From positions 1 to 64,000 of the forward strand of contig NZ_SPHO01000010.1 in assembly GCF_005845215.1 (NCBI RefSeq): 64,000 bases of DNA, given 5' to 3'. A program made the translations under genes and the position numbers. The notes below the pieces were generated by a model. The model saw only the letters and a program-made list of their open reading frames with translations, had not been told where the DNA came from and did no database searches. This document shows, in pieces, positions 14,894 through 23,729 of the stretch (its first letter is position 1; every line of letters starts with the position of its first letter). This DNA is from Clostridium sp. 1001271st1 H5 (GTDB lineage Bacteria > Bacillota > Clostridia > Lachnospirales > Lachnospiraceae).

Positions 14894-17800
14894 TACATAG
14901 TTCCGGCTGTCCCGGTCCATATTGTCCTCGTTCCAATAGCGGTTCCATCCCAGGGCCATTCCCTGGTCCACCAGCATGTGGCGCCGTTCATTGGACGCCA
15001 GGTTGGATACCACTATGGTAATCTCATTTTCCCCCTGGCGGAGCAGGTCCGTGATGTCCGCCCTGTAGGGATGCCACAGCCTTGTGTCCGCCAGCCTGCC
15101 GTTAACCCATATTTCCGCACAGTGATTGACTTGGCCAAGCTCCAGCACACAGGTGCCTTTCTTTTTGTCCGCAACCCATGTGTTTGTATACCTGCCCCTT
15201 CCTGAAAACCACGGAAGTCCCAGCATACGCCAGTCCTGAAGATTGGTCCTGACCGCCTTCACGGATACGCGGACCGGCTGTTTCAGGCCGTCCCCGCAGC
15301 TGCCTGCTGTTATCTGAATGGTGAGTATATGAATGCGTTCATTGTCAGGAAGTCTGTACGCCCCATTTTCCCACTCCATTTCCTTGCCGTCCAGCAGGCA
15401 GACCGTGGTCCCGGCTGCAGCCGGTTCATAAATAACCGTTGTTCCGGCAGGTATTGTGATTGTATAATAGAGCTTTCTCGGATAGGCCATGGTCCGGCCG
15501 AACAGCGGCAGGTCCCCCCACGGTTTCATGGGCGGTCTTCCCCGTTCCCATGCTTTCAGCCACACATGCTCCAGTCCCGGATAATTAAAGTTTTTTACCT
15601 TCTGTACATCAAAATCAGCTGCCGTAAACCGCCTGTCCGAATCCGGCTGTTCCCATCCTTCCCACAGGCTGTCGGTTACTATCCAGGTGCTGTCGCTTTT
15701 CACCGTTATTTCGCTGGTTTTGCAGACAATGGTCCCCTCCATAAGAAGGGAAATAAACCGGTCTGCAGGCAGCTCCTCCGCAGAACAGACATATACATCC
15801 TGAAGCGGTTTATGGTTTGTCACATGAATGGCCAGAGTATTTTCTCCCTGCGCCAGCATGCCCCTATCCGCAAATACCACAGGCTCTCCACCGCTGGCTC
15901 CCCTGTATACCATTGCGCCGTTAATATAGCATTCAAAGGAATCCACTGCAGCCACGCAGAACTCCGCTCTTTCAGGCATGTCTTCCAGGAAAACCGTCTT
16001 TCTGAAATACAGGTCGGTTGCGTCAAGCTGGTCGTTCCAGCTGCGCCTGCGTGTAATCCACCGTCCGCTCCACAGGCTCAGATGGCGGCCGCACGTCCCT
16101 TCCTCCCCGGAACAATTGCAGATTCGGATAGTCTCTGTCTCAGAGGACAAATCAGAGGTGAATCCCGCAATGGGGATTTCCAGCTCCGTGCTGTCTGTAT
16201 CTGATATCCCCTTTTCCCGGCTCCGGCAGGACGCGGAAAGAGGAAGAAAATCCCATTTTCCTGTAATCCACTCTTCCTCCCGCCGGGTCCCCTCGGGAAG
16301 GGCCGGTCTGGCCTGGCTGATTGTATGTCGGTCCAGGCCAAATAGTACATAGACAGCTTCTCCCGGCTCCAAATCCATATAGAGACGGATACCGTCATTC
16401 ACCTGTTTATACCTGGCCTGCGCCATAGCTCCTTTTTCAATATCCAAAAGCACGGGCGCCGAAGCGTGGCGGAAGAACAGCACCGGACTGTGCTTCTCGC
16501 CGCTGCTGTTGACCACCAGATAATAGTCAAAATCCCCTGCCTTTCTGTGATTCAAAAAAAGGCTGCCGCGGTTTCCGTAAATCACGGATGCGGATGGCGG
16601 TGCCAGGCTGGCTGCTGCCTCAGGAAGGCGGCTGATGCTGCAGACCGTTCCATTTAACACTGCGTCCGCCCTTTCATTTGCATTTTCCCTGTCCTCCGGC
16701 CCGGTCCGGTAAAACAGCAGGCTGCCTCCGGCCTTTGTCCATGCTTTCAGCTTTTCCGCGGTTTCATCCATCAGGCTTCCCCCTTCCGGAAGAAGCAGTA
16801 CCTGAAATCGCTGCTGCCCCATGCACAGCCTTCCCTCATGGATATGGGAGTTTATGATGGATTCCTCGTCCACCATGTCCGTATCCAGCTGGTGCTCAAT
16901 CATGATATTAAGGGCCTGATGGAATCCGTCGCTGACAGCCCTTCCAACTGCATTTTCCTCTCCGTTCTCCATATTTTCATCCATGGTGCCTATAGGGTAA
17001 AGAATGGCGTAATCCACCGCAGGCCTTCCCTGGCTGTTCATATAGGACAGACGCCTTATATAGTCGGCAAATATCTTAAAATAGTCCCAGTACGGATTCT
17101 GGTAGAAAAAGCTGGTGGGCCAGTCGCTCTGGGAACCCTGGTGTCCGCATTCATAATAGAACCCATGGAGGATAAACATGCTGGTTCCCATGGCTGCCAG
17201 GGTGTTGATTCCTTGTTTGAACTCCTCCATGCTGCAGTTCCATCCTGCGCCTCCCAGGGCTTCCGACATGGCTCTTTCCTTTCCGTAGAGCCTGGCCACG
17301 GACACGGAATATTTCGGCTCGCAGTATGTAATCCGTCTGGGATACCGGTACCGGTAATCATGGCAGTCCGAGCCGGGCACCATAAGGTGGCGCATGGTCT
17401 TAAAATAATCCCCCTGTCTTCTGGGATGCTCCCACAAAAACTCCTCTGTGTGGCCTGTAAGCTGCAGGCCGTACCTGCGGCACCAATCCGATATCTGTTT
17501 AAAAAAAGCCTCCTCGTACATGGCGGTTATGAGGGAATAATAGTCCCTGCGGACCTGCTTATCCCTGTCATCACTCCCGTCCACAAGAGAGGGAAGCTCC
17601 TCAAGGATGTCATAGCCGTATGTGTCCCGGAAACATCCCGGCAGACGGTCTGTCCAGGGCAGAGGATTTCCCATCATATAGATTTCGTCAAAAAAAATGC
17701 CTGGTATCAGTTTTCCGAAATCCTCTCCCCACCGCTTTCTGTACTCCTCATGGGTCAGTTTTATGAAGGAGGCAATGGTTTCAGGATTCAGATAGTCCAC

Positions 17801-18268
17801 TGCCTTTTCAAATACCTTTTCGTAAAACTCATAGACAAAACCGCCCTTTCGAACGATATGGTACGGCCCGGTCCCGGGCTTTTCATCCGCCTTTCTCTTC
17901 ACCGCATAAAGCCCCTTTGCCATATTGTCCCTTCCACGGGACAGAATTCTGGAGGGCTTCTGGAACCCGTATTCAAAGGTGCTGCCCGCGGTGCCGCTGG
18001 GCCATGCATACTCGTCGTAGAGCCAGGGGGTAAATCCCTGTTTTCTGGCCTCCTCCACGCAGGCGCCAATGGCATCCCACCATGGCTTCTCCAGGTAAGG
18101 CGTTTTAAGGTAGGCCCTGGGATGCATGAAACCGCCGTATACGCCCTTCTCCACCATCTGGTCAATCTGCCAGGCCAGACGCTCCTTTTCCAGTTCTCCG
18201 TTTAAGAACCAGAAGGCCAGCACACTGTATTCCCTTCCCGGGTCCTTAAAATCATGAATCAAATCCAT
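14840..18268 (-). CDS. Large glycoside hydrolase, GH106/rhamnosidase-like
   Basis: A 1142-residue protein without a signal peptide, so probably cytoplasmic. The opening VLAFWFLNGELEKERLAWQIDQMVEKGVYGGFMHPR and GFTPWLYDEYAWPSG resemble the catalytic barrel of GH106-type alpha-L-rhamnosidases and related unclassified glycosidases; GIFFDEIYMMGN (near 187-198) holds acidic residues that could be catalytic. The C-terminal part carries two GH2-like sugar-binding beta modules, including AEIWVNGRLADTRLWHPYRADITDLLRQGENEI. AGGAGGAAGGG precedes the ATG. It is the last gene of an operon with a CUT1 importer, so it should degrade the imported oligosaccharide. The sugar specificity is uncertain. Confidence 0.75.
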   Translation of the reverse strand: MDLIHDFKDPGREYSVLAFWFLNGELEKERLAWQIDQMVEKGVYGGFMHPRAYLKTPYLEKPWWDAIGACVEEARKQGFTPWLYDEYAWPSGTAGSTFEYGFQKPSRILSRGRDNMAKGLYAVKRKADEKPGTGPYHIVRKGGFVYEFYEKVFEKAVDYLNPETIASFIKLTHEEYRKRWGEDFGKLIPGIFFDEIYMMGNPLPWTDRLPGCFRDTYGYDILEELPSLVDGSDDRDKQVRRDYYSLITAMYEEAFFKQISDWCRRYGLQLTGHTEEFLWEHPRRQGDYFKTMRHLMVPGSDCHDYRYRYPRRITYCEPKYSVSVARLYGKERAMSEALGGAGWNCSMEEFKQGINTLAAMGTSMFILHGFYYECGHQGSQSDWPTSFFYQNPYWDYFKIFADYIRRLSYMNSQGRPAVDYAILYPIGTMDENMENGEENAVGRAVSDGFHQALNIMIEHQLDTDMVDEESIINSHIHEGRLCMGQQRFQVLLLPEGGSLMDETAEKLKAWTKAGGSLLFYRTGPEDRENANERADAVLNGTVCSISRLPEAAASLAPPSASVIYGNRGSLFLNHRKAGDFDYYLVVNSSGEKHSPVLFFRHASAPVLLDIEKGAMAQARYKQVNDGIRLYMDLEPGEAVYVLFGLDRHTISQARPALPEGTRREEEWITGKWDFLPLSASCRSREKGISDTDSTELEIPIAGFTSDLSSETETIRICNCSGEEGTCGRHLSLWSGRWITRRRSWNDQLDATDLYFRKTVFLEDMPERAEFCVAAVDSFECYINGAMVYRGASGGEPVVFADRGMLAQGENTLAIHVTNHKPLQDVYVCSAEELPADRFISLLMEGTIVCKTSEITVKSDSTWIVTDSLWEGWEQPDSDRRFTAADFDVQKVKNFNYPGLEHVWLKAWERGRPPMKPWGDLPLFGRTMAYPRKLYYTITIPAGTTVIYEPAAAGTTVCLLDGKEMEWENGAYRLPDNERIHILTIQITAGSCGDGLKQPVRVSVKAVRTNLQDWRMLGLPWFSGRGRYTNTWVADKKKGTCVLELGQVNHCAEIWVNGRLADTRLWHPYRADITDLLRQGENEITIVVSNLASNERRHMLVDQGMALGWNRYWNEDNMDRDSRNYVSGLLGPVRLLHMVAPEP

Positions 18269-18278
18269 ACCCTTCCTC

Positions 18279-19112
18279 CTATCCCTTCACTGCCCCGGCA
18301 GCAATGGACTTTACGAAATTTTTCTGCATGCACAGATACACCACCACAATCACAAGGGCGCTGATGGACAGGGCCGCAAACACAGGCGTATAGCCTACGG
18401 TCTCCGTCTTTTTATTAAACAGGGCCACGCCCACGGAAAGGGTGTATTTGCTCTCGTCCGTGATGGAGGTCAGGGCCCACAAATACTCATTCCACACCTG
18501 CATGGCTGACAGGATGGCCATGGTGGCCAGGATGGGCTTTGCCAGGGGCAGCATGATTTTCCTGAATACCTGCATGTTGCTGCATCCGTCCAGCTTTCCC
18601 GCCTCCATCAGCTCATCGGGCAAATCCTCAAAATAGTTCCGGCAGATAATCAGACCCATAGGGGCAAATCCCTGGAAATACGGAAATACCAGGGCCGGAA
18701 GGGTATTGACCAGATGCATCCGGTTCACCATGGTAAACATGGGCAGCAGGATGATGGCCGTGGGTATCAGCAGGTTGAAGATAATCATATAATAAAAGAA
18801 GGTCTTACCCGGAAATGCAAGCTTTGCAAAAGCATATCCGGCGCAGGTAACGAACACCAGGTTTACGGCAGTGGTAACCAGGGTAACCACCACGCTGTTC
18901 ATGAAATACCTGGACATGCCTGCATCGTTCCAGGCCGTTGCGTAGTTCTGGAAATTAAGCCTGGCCGGCAGGGTCCAGATGCTTTCCAAAAACTCTGTCT
19001 CTGTTTTCAGGGACTGGATGACCACCCACAAAAGGGGATACACGGATATAAAAAATGCCAGCAGCATAAAGAGAAACAAAAACCATTTACATACATTTTT
19101 CTTATTCATCAT
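18279..19112 (-). CDS. Carbohydrate ABC transporter permease (MalG/CUT1 type)
   Basis: A 277-residue inner-membrane permease with six predicted helices. The ATPase-coupling loop is present as ELMEAGKLDGCSNMQVFRKIMLPLAKP, the EAA motif of CUT1 permeases. The first helix follows a short basic N-terminus. The start overlaps the preceding permease gene by four bases, so the two are coupled. No ATPase gene is in the operon; CUT1 systems in Clostridia commonly share an MsmX-like ATPase encoded elsewhere. Confidence 0.93.
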   Translation of the reverse strand: MMNKKNVCKWFLFLFMLLAFFISVYPLLWVVIQSLKTETEFLESIWTLPARLNFQNYATAWNDAGMSRYFMNSVVVTLVTTAVNLVFVTCAGYAFAKLAFPGKTFFYYMIIFNLLIPTAIILLPMFTMVNRMHLVNTLPALVFPYFQGFAPMGLIICRNYFEDLPDELMEAGKLDGCSNMQVFRKIMLPLAKPILATMAILSAMQVWNEYLWALTSITDESKYTLSVGVALFNKKTETVGYTPVFAALSISALVIVVVYLCMQKNFVKSIAAGAVKG

Positions 19113-20008
19113 GAAGCCCTCCCTGCCCTTTTCTTCTGGACAATGGTTTTAACTGCCATAATCGCCACCATGATAAGCATCAGTATGACGGATGCGGCCG
19201 TGCCTGCGCCGAAGTCCCGGTTGGTAAATGCCTTTGTGTAAATGTAGGATGTCATCACGTCGGAAGCGCCTCCCGGCCCGCCCTGGGTCATGACCCATAT
19301 CAGGTCAAAGAGCCTGAGTCCGTTGGTCACGGTCAGCATGGCCAGCACTGCAAAGGTAGGCTTTAAGTAAGGAATGATGATGTAAAACAGCTTCTGCCAG
19401 AAATTGGCGCCGTCAATCTGGGCTGCCTCCAGGAAATCCTCCGGCATCTTGGTGATATTGGCGTACATAATCAGCATATTAAAGGGCTGTGAACGCCATA
19501 TCCAGGTAATTGCAATGGCCCAGAGGGCTGTCTCCGGACGGCTGAGCCATGCCTTTGCATACTTCCCCAGTCCCGCCATCTTAAGGAACTGGTCCACTGG
19601 CCCGATGGTGGGGTCATAGATAATTCTCCATATGCAGCCCACCACCACCATGGATATCAGGTAGGGTATGAACAAACCCGCATTGAAAATTTTCTTGCCC
19701 GGCACGCCCACATACAGTACATAGGCAAACACGAACCCAATGGGAATGGCCAGGAAGCTGACCAGAATAAGGTAAAATGTATTCCACAGGGAGCGCACGA
19801 ACTTGGGGTCCGCCAGAACCTTGGCATAATTTTTAAAACCCACAAAATGTTCCAGGGCTCCAAGTCCGTTGTATTTATAGAAGCTGGTCTGCAATGCATT
19901 GACAAACGGTATGTAAAGGAAAATGACCATGACAATGATGGTGGGGGCAATCAGCGCCAGCGCTGTCATCATTTCCTTCCTTTCTTTTAATGTTTGGGAT
20001 GATTTCAT
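19109..20008 (-). CDS. Sugar ABC transporter permease (MalF/CUT1 type)
   Basis: A 299-residue permease with six predicted helices and EAA loop DFLEAAQIDGANFWQKLFYIIIPYLKP. The ATG at 20008 is preferred over 20032 because GAGAGGAG lies six bases upstream of it. It follows the binding-protein gene after a 141-bp gap containing a strong stem-loop and pairs with the permease at 18279. It forms the membrane channel for the sugar later attacked by the GH106-like enzyme. Confidence 0.92.
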   Translation of the reverse strand: MKSSQTLKERKEMMTALALIAPTIIVMVIFLYIPFVNALQTSFYKYNGLGALEHFVGFKNYAKVLADPKFVRSLWNTFYLILVSFLAIPIGFVFAYVLYVGVPGKKIFNAGLFIPYLISMVVVGCIWRIIYDPTIGPVDQFLKMAGLGKYAKAWLSRPETALWAIAITWIWRSQPFNMLIMYANITKMPEDFLEAAQIDGANFWQKLFYIIIPYLKPTFAVLAMLTVTNGLRLFDLIWVMTQGGPGGASDVMTSYIYTKAFTNRDFGAGTAASVILMLIMVAIMAVKTIVQKKRAGRAS

Positions 20009-20055
20009 TTTTATCTCCTCTCGGCGGGCCATAACATCGGCTGTTCTGTCAGATG

Positions 20056-20087
20056 CGGCGCAGGAACCTGTGCCTGTTCCTGCGCCG
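20056..20087 (-). promoter_or_regulatory. Intercistronic stem-loop between binding-protein and permease genes
   Basis: A 12-bp perfect stem (CGGCGCAGGAAC with GTTCCTGCGCCG) surrounds an eight-base loop. On the transcribed minus strand no T-run follows, so it is more likely a 3' stabiliser or partial terminator that keeps binding-protein mRNA above permease mRNA than a full stop. The T-run lies on the plus strand. Confidence 0.6.
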
Positions 20088-20149
20088 TTTTTCTTACTGC
20101 TTTATTTCTGAAACATGTCTGATGATGCTGCCTGTCACGACGCCCGGCA

Positions 20150-21496
20150 TCAGTTCAGGTTGGACAGATAGGTCTCCTCATAGAGCTGGTTCAGCTGGTC
20201 CGTCACATAATCTATGTCGTAGGTGCCTAACAGGTAATTGGGCTCCAGGTCTGTCAGGAATGTGTTCTGGATTTCCGTTGTTATGTTCACTGGCACATAG
20301 ATATCAGGAATAAAGCCATTTTTACCTGCGTCAATGTATCCCTGCATGGCCTCGTTGTCGCTGGTCAGCTCAAAGTTGGTAAGTCCGGGGTTGATGAATT
20401 TCGCATAATCCTCTGAAAATGCAGTCTTGGACGTCATGAACTTCACGAACTCAATGGCTTCCTCCTGGTGTTTGGAGGAATTGGTCACTGCCCAGATACT
20501 GCTGGAACCGCCCAGGCATCTGGCAGGCTTTCCCTCCACACCCGGCAGGGCATAGGAAGCCAGCTCCACTCCCTCCGGCACGTTCTCAGTCAGATAGGAA
20601 AGATAGTTTGGCTGAAGCATGACCTGAACCAGCTCCTTCTGTACAAAGAGCTGCTGCATGGTCTCCCGGTTGCCCGTAAGGCCGGATTCCGGGAACCACC
20701 CCTGGTCCCACATATATTTAAATTTTTCAAGGCCCTTCCTGACACTCTCAGATGAGAAGGTCATGGAACCGTCCTCAAAGGCATTGGGATTGGCATCCAG
20801 CTCCTCACGGCAGTACTGGTCCCAGAAGATTCGCGGCCACCAGTCCATGTTCTGCTGCTGCATGGATACGGGAATCTTTCCGGCTGCTTTTATGGCCTCG
20901 CAGTTTTTCTCAAATTCCTCCCATGTAGCGGGAACACTCAGTCCCAGTTCCTTATATACGTTCTTGTCATAGATAACAGCCACAGTGGTCATGGTAAATG
21001 GCACACCGTACAGCTTGTCCGCGTAGTCGGAGCCGATTGCCTTAAGGGTGGCCTTGCAGTTGCTCAGCAGGGTCGGATTGATTGTCTCTCCCCAGTTTGC
21101 GTCCTTCTCATAATTCTGTCCGTTTTCCACTGCGCTGGTCAGGTCCACCAGCAGGCCGCTCTGCACCTGGTCCCCAATGAACTGGGAGTTGGTCATGACC
21201 ACGTCCGGCAGCTCATTTGCCACATTCAGCGCTGTAAATTTAGAATAGTAGGAATCGGAGGGCACATATTCATATTCAATGTTGACGTCCGGGTTAAGCT
21301 CTTCATATACGGAAATCATTTCTTCCACCATTCCTCCGTAATTATCCAGCACCTTTATGGTAACCTTTTGGCTGCCGTCCCCTGATGCAGCCGTATTTCC
21401 CTCACCGGACACTCCCGTATTTGAAGAGCCGCAGCCTGTCATGGCTGACGCGGACATGGCCGCACAGGTTAAAAGCGCAATCAATCTCTTATTCAT
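20150..21496 (-). CDS. Extracellular sugar-binding lipoprotein (CUT1 ABC importer)
   Basis: A solute-binding protein of the MalE/UgpB class. The N-terminus MNKRLIALLTCAAMSASAMTGCGSS is a lipoprotein signal with the lipidated cysteine in MTGC. The start at 21496 lies six bases after AGGAGG. The mature part has the usual features, for example EEMISVYEELNPDVNIEYEYVP near the N-terminus and FVKFMTSKTAFSEDYAKF near the C-terminus. It heads the operon of two permeases and the GH106-like glycosidase. The ligand is presumably an oligosaccharide containing the residue removed by that enzyme. Confidence 0.92.
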   Translation of the reverse strand: MNKRLIALLTCAAMSASAMTGCGSSNTGVSGEGNTAASGDGSQKVTIKVLDNYGGMVEEMISVYEELNPDVNIEYEYVPSDSYYSKFTALNVANELPDVVMTNSQFIGDQVQSGLLVDLTSAVENGQNYEKDANWGETINPTLLSNCKATLKAIGSDYADKLYGVPFTMTTVAVIYDKNVYKELGLSVPATWEEFEKNCEAIKAAGKIPVSMQQQNMDWWPRIFWDQYCREELDANPNAFEDGSMTFSSESVRKGLEKFKYMWDQGWFPESGLTGNRETMQQLFVQKELVQVMLQPNYLSYLTENVPEGVELASYALPGVEGKPARCLGGSSSIWAVTNSSKHQEEAIEFVKFMTSKTAFSEDYAKFINPGLTNFELTSDNEAMQGYIDAGKNGFIPDIYVPVNITTEIQNTFLTDLEPNYLLGTYDIDYVTDQLNQLYEETYLSNLN

Positions 21497-21598
21497 CATA
21501 ATCCTCCTATACACTCTGTTTTTTCTTCTTATCCTATTTTTCTTCCATTTTTTATTTGCTGCAAGCTTGCATGTTCATTTTGTACAACCCAATCATAC

Positions 21599-21628
21599 AT
21601 TATACAGCTGTTTTTAGTCAATTTGCAA
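21599..21628 (-). promoter_or_regulatory. Candidate sigma-A promoter of the GH106/CUT1 operon
   Basis: On the minus strand TTGCAA (21623-21628) and TATAAT (21599-21604) are 18 bp apart, about 100 bases upstream of the binding-protein start. The rest of the 300-bp gap 21497-21815 is AT-rich with no further feature I can support. No regulator gene adjoins the operon. Confidence 0.5.
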
Positions 21629-21815
21629 TCAATGCAGGAGGAATACTTTCATGTTTTTCCGGGGTGTACTTTCATTCCGGCATGGTATTTTCATGTTGTC
21701 AGGCAGTTTTTCCCCTGTTTTATGTAAAAAAAGAAGGGCAGAAAACATGGCTCTGCTTTCTGCTCTTCCGGAATCTCTTCCTGATATTTACGTTTTGTCC
21801 ATACTTTTATGAACC

Positions 21816-22571
21816 CTATTCCATATAATCCAGAGGGTCCACCGTCTTATCCTGGTGCTTCAGCTCAAAGAATACATTGACGCCTTCCACGGAATAATAC
21901 TTGGTAGGCTCGGACACGTAGCCCAGGGTCTGTCCCTTTTTAAGGTACTCGCCCTCTGCCGCGCAGACTTCCTTCAGCTGGCCGCAGGTTGCTGTGTACT
22001 CGTTGCCCAGGTCCATGACAACATAATTTCCGATTTCCTCATTGGAACCCACTTCCAGGATTCTGGCATTGGCCGGGGCTTCCACCGGTGTGCTGACATC
22101 GGACTGAATCACAAGGCCGGGATTGCATTTGTACTGGTCCAGGGTGGGGAAATAAATGGTCTGGTCCATACTGTAGTCCAGAAGTACATTTCCCTTTACA
22201 GGCCACACCATCTTACTGGTATCTGTAAAATTGAGTACCAGTGCATCAGCTGCATCCCTGCCTGCGCCTGCTTCCGCCGCCAGGTCATTTCCCTGGTTGG
22301 CATTCTGGGCAACCGCTGCCTGGGTGGGAGCCGGTTCACTCTTCTGTGTCTCTTTTGCCGCGTCAGAGGCACCTGCCACCTGGGGCATTTCCGGTGCTGT
22401 CTCCTGGGCAATCATTTCTGGCTGGGGCACTTCAAGGTATGGATTTGTCTCATTACCTTTTCCTCTTTGTACGGTAATCACTCCTGCTGCGGCTACTATA
22501 GTCAGCAGGCCTAACACTAGCATGACAAGAAACAGCTTATCCTTGAACATCTGGTTTACTTTCTCTTTCAC
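21816..22571 (-). CDS. spoIIQ: SpoIIQ-like LytM (M23) domain protein, catalytically degenerate
   Basis: A forespore membrane protein of engulfment: one N-terminal helix (LFLVMLVLGLLTIVAAAGVITV), a low-complexity P/A/Q-rich linker and a C-terminal LytM domain. The zinc ligands of M23 peptidases appear lost. The first motif HxGxD is represented by NPGLVI, and the HxH motif by VNVFFEL. It is therefore probably a structural partner (as in the SpoIIQ-SpoIIIAH channel) rather than an endopeptidase. The GTG at 22571 is eight bases after GAGG; another GTG at 22580 overlaps that site. It directly follows spoIID, a conserved sporulation arrangement. Confidence 0.85.
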   Translation of the reverse strand: MKEKVNQMFKDKLFLVMLVLGLLTIVAAAGVITVQRGKGNETNPYLEVPQPEMIAQETAPEMPQVAGASDAAKETQKSEPAPTQAAVAQNANQGNDLAAEAGAGRDAADALVLNFTDTSKMVWPVKGNVLLDYSMDQTIYFPTLDQYKCNPGLVIQSDVSTPVEAPANARILEVGSNEEIGNYVVMDLGNEYTATCGQLKEVCAAEGEYLKKGQTLGYVSEPTKYYSVEGVNVFFELKHQDKTVDPLDYME

Positions 22572-22611
22572 GTTTATCACCTCGGTACTATTCTTACCAA
22601 ACCAAGGCTAC

Positions 22612-23565
22612 TTATTCAGAAATGAAAGCAATATTTTTATAAAAATATCCAAGGATATCTTCGGCCTTCCATCCCTCCTTTGCTTTCTCATTGGCAGTGG
22701 CCTGACTCAGCCCGTAGCCGTGCCCGATGCCCTTCACCACCGCCCTGATGCCGTCCTCATACGGCTCCAGCACAAAACAGGAGGAAGCCAGGCCCAGAGC
22801 GTACTGCACCTCCTCGCCGGTGTATCCTGCATTGCCAATCTGGACGTCATCCACATACCCGGCTTCATCCCTGGACACAATCTGTATGGTGTCCGGCACC
22901 TGGGAGGCTTCAATGGTCCTGGAGCCGGATTCCCCGGCCGGAATGCTGTTGATGGCCGCCGTAAACGAATCCCTGGAAAAGGAGAGCATCTGCATGTATC
23001 CCTCTGCCTCCACATCCCCGGGGCAGTCCACGGTCTGAAGATACGGATGGGTAAAATCCCCCTGTCTGGTCATTCCGGCCGTGGCCCTGCAGTACATGGG
23101 GTCAATGCATTTACCCTCGTAGGTCATGACAATGCCGGACGTGGCCTTAACCGCATCCTCCAGTTTTTTGTAGTAATCCGGAAACCGGCTGGACCCCCAC
23201 AGCTTTTTCAGCTGGTCCGCCTCCAGATAATCCATGTCCAGGGCGGATTCTGCTATCTCTTCCCCGTCCCCCAAGCCTTCCATCTGCCTGCATATGTATG
23301 TCCTGGCAATGATGGCCTGTGCCTTCAGTGCTTCCGGCTCGTACTCCACCGGCATCTGCCTGGCAATGACTCCCGGCAGGTATTCCTCCATATCCATATA
23401 ATAGGAGCCGCTGGTCCGGTCCAAAAGAATCCTGCGCCTGCCGGACACCTCCTTCTGCTGCTCATAGCGCAGCTCCTCTCCCCGGATTGTGCCTGTCCAT
23501 GCAAGGGTTCCTACATAAGGCACCATAAGCCCGGTGAGGGCCGCCCATATGATGCGTTTATTCAC
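22612..23565 (-). CDS. spoIID: Stage II sporulation protein D (peptidoglycan lytic transglycosylase)
   Basis: A membrane-anchored SpoIID. An N-terminal helix is followed by MEEYLPGVIARQMPVEYEPEALKAQAIIARTYICRQ, the family signature containing the catalytic glutamate region, and the C-terminal GIGHGYGLSQATANEKAKEGW. It cleaves glycan strands during engulfment. No ATG fits: a GTG at 23565 about ten bases after GGAGGG is likely, with a TTG at 23574 as the alternative. The gene lies 40 bp upstream of spoIIQ and is probably sigma-E controlled, though I cannot confirm the promoter. Confidence 0.92.
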   Translation of the reverse strand: MNKRIIWAALTGLMVPYVGTLAWTGTIRGEELRYEQQKEVSGRRRILLDRTSGSYYMDMEEYLPGVIARQMPVEYEPEALKAQAIIARTYICRQMEGLGDGEEIAESALDMDYLEADQLKKLWGSSRFPDYYKKLEDAVKATSGIVMTYEGKCIDPMYCRATAGMTRQGDFTHPYLQTVDCPGDVEAEGYMQMLSFSRDSFTAAINSIPAGESGSRTIEASQVPDTIQIVSRDEAGYVDDVQIGNAGYTGEEVQYALGLASSCFVLEPYEDGIRAVVKGIGHGYGLSQATANEKAKEGWKAEDILGYFYKNIAFISE

Positions 23566-23661
23566 AAAATCCAATCCCTCCTTCCCGTATCAGGGTAATC
23601 CCCTTACAACTAATATATGAATCCGGGGACAGCCCTATGTTTCAGGGATTTTGCCGCACAA

Positions 23662-23702
23662 AAAATATCGCCGCACCGTTCTAATGCCGGCGGGCGATAT
23701 TT
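23662..23702 (-). terminator. Terminator after the M42 aminopeptidase gene
   Basis: On the minus strand AAATATCGCC and GGCGATATTT form a stem, with a few extra GC pairs, followed by T6. It separates the M42 gene from spoIID. Confidence 0.75.
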
Positions 23703-23729
23703 AGGTTATTATATGATATTTTCCCAGAC

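Noticed and set aside
16838..18205. 455-codon plus-strand open frame opposite the GH106-like gene
   Set aside because: It lies wholly antisense to a gene with clear domain matches; its translation has no recognisable fold and it lacks a ribosome site.
20056..20087. Full transcription terminator inside the GH106 operon
   Set aside because: The T-run is on the non-transcribed side; on the minus strand the stem is followed by mixed sequence.
22231..23598. 455-codon plus-strand open frame across spoIIQ and spoIID
   Set aside because: It runs antisense to two well-supported sporulation genes and has low-complexity composition typical of a GC-rich shadow frame.
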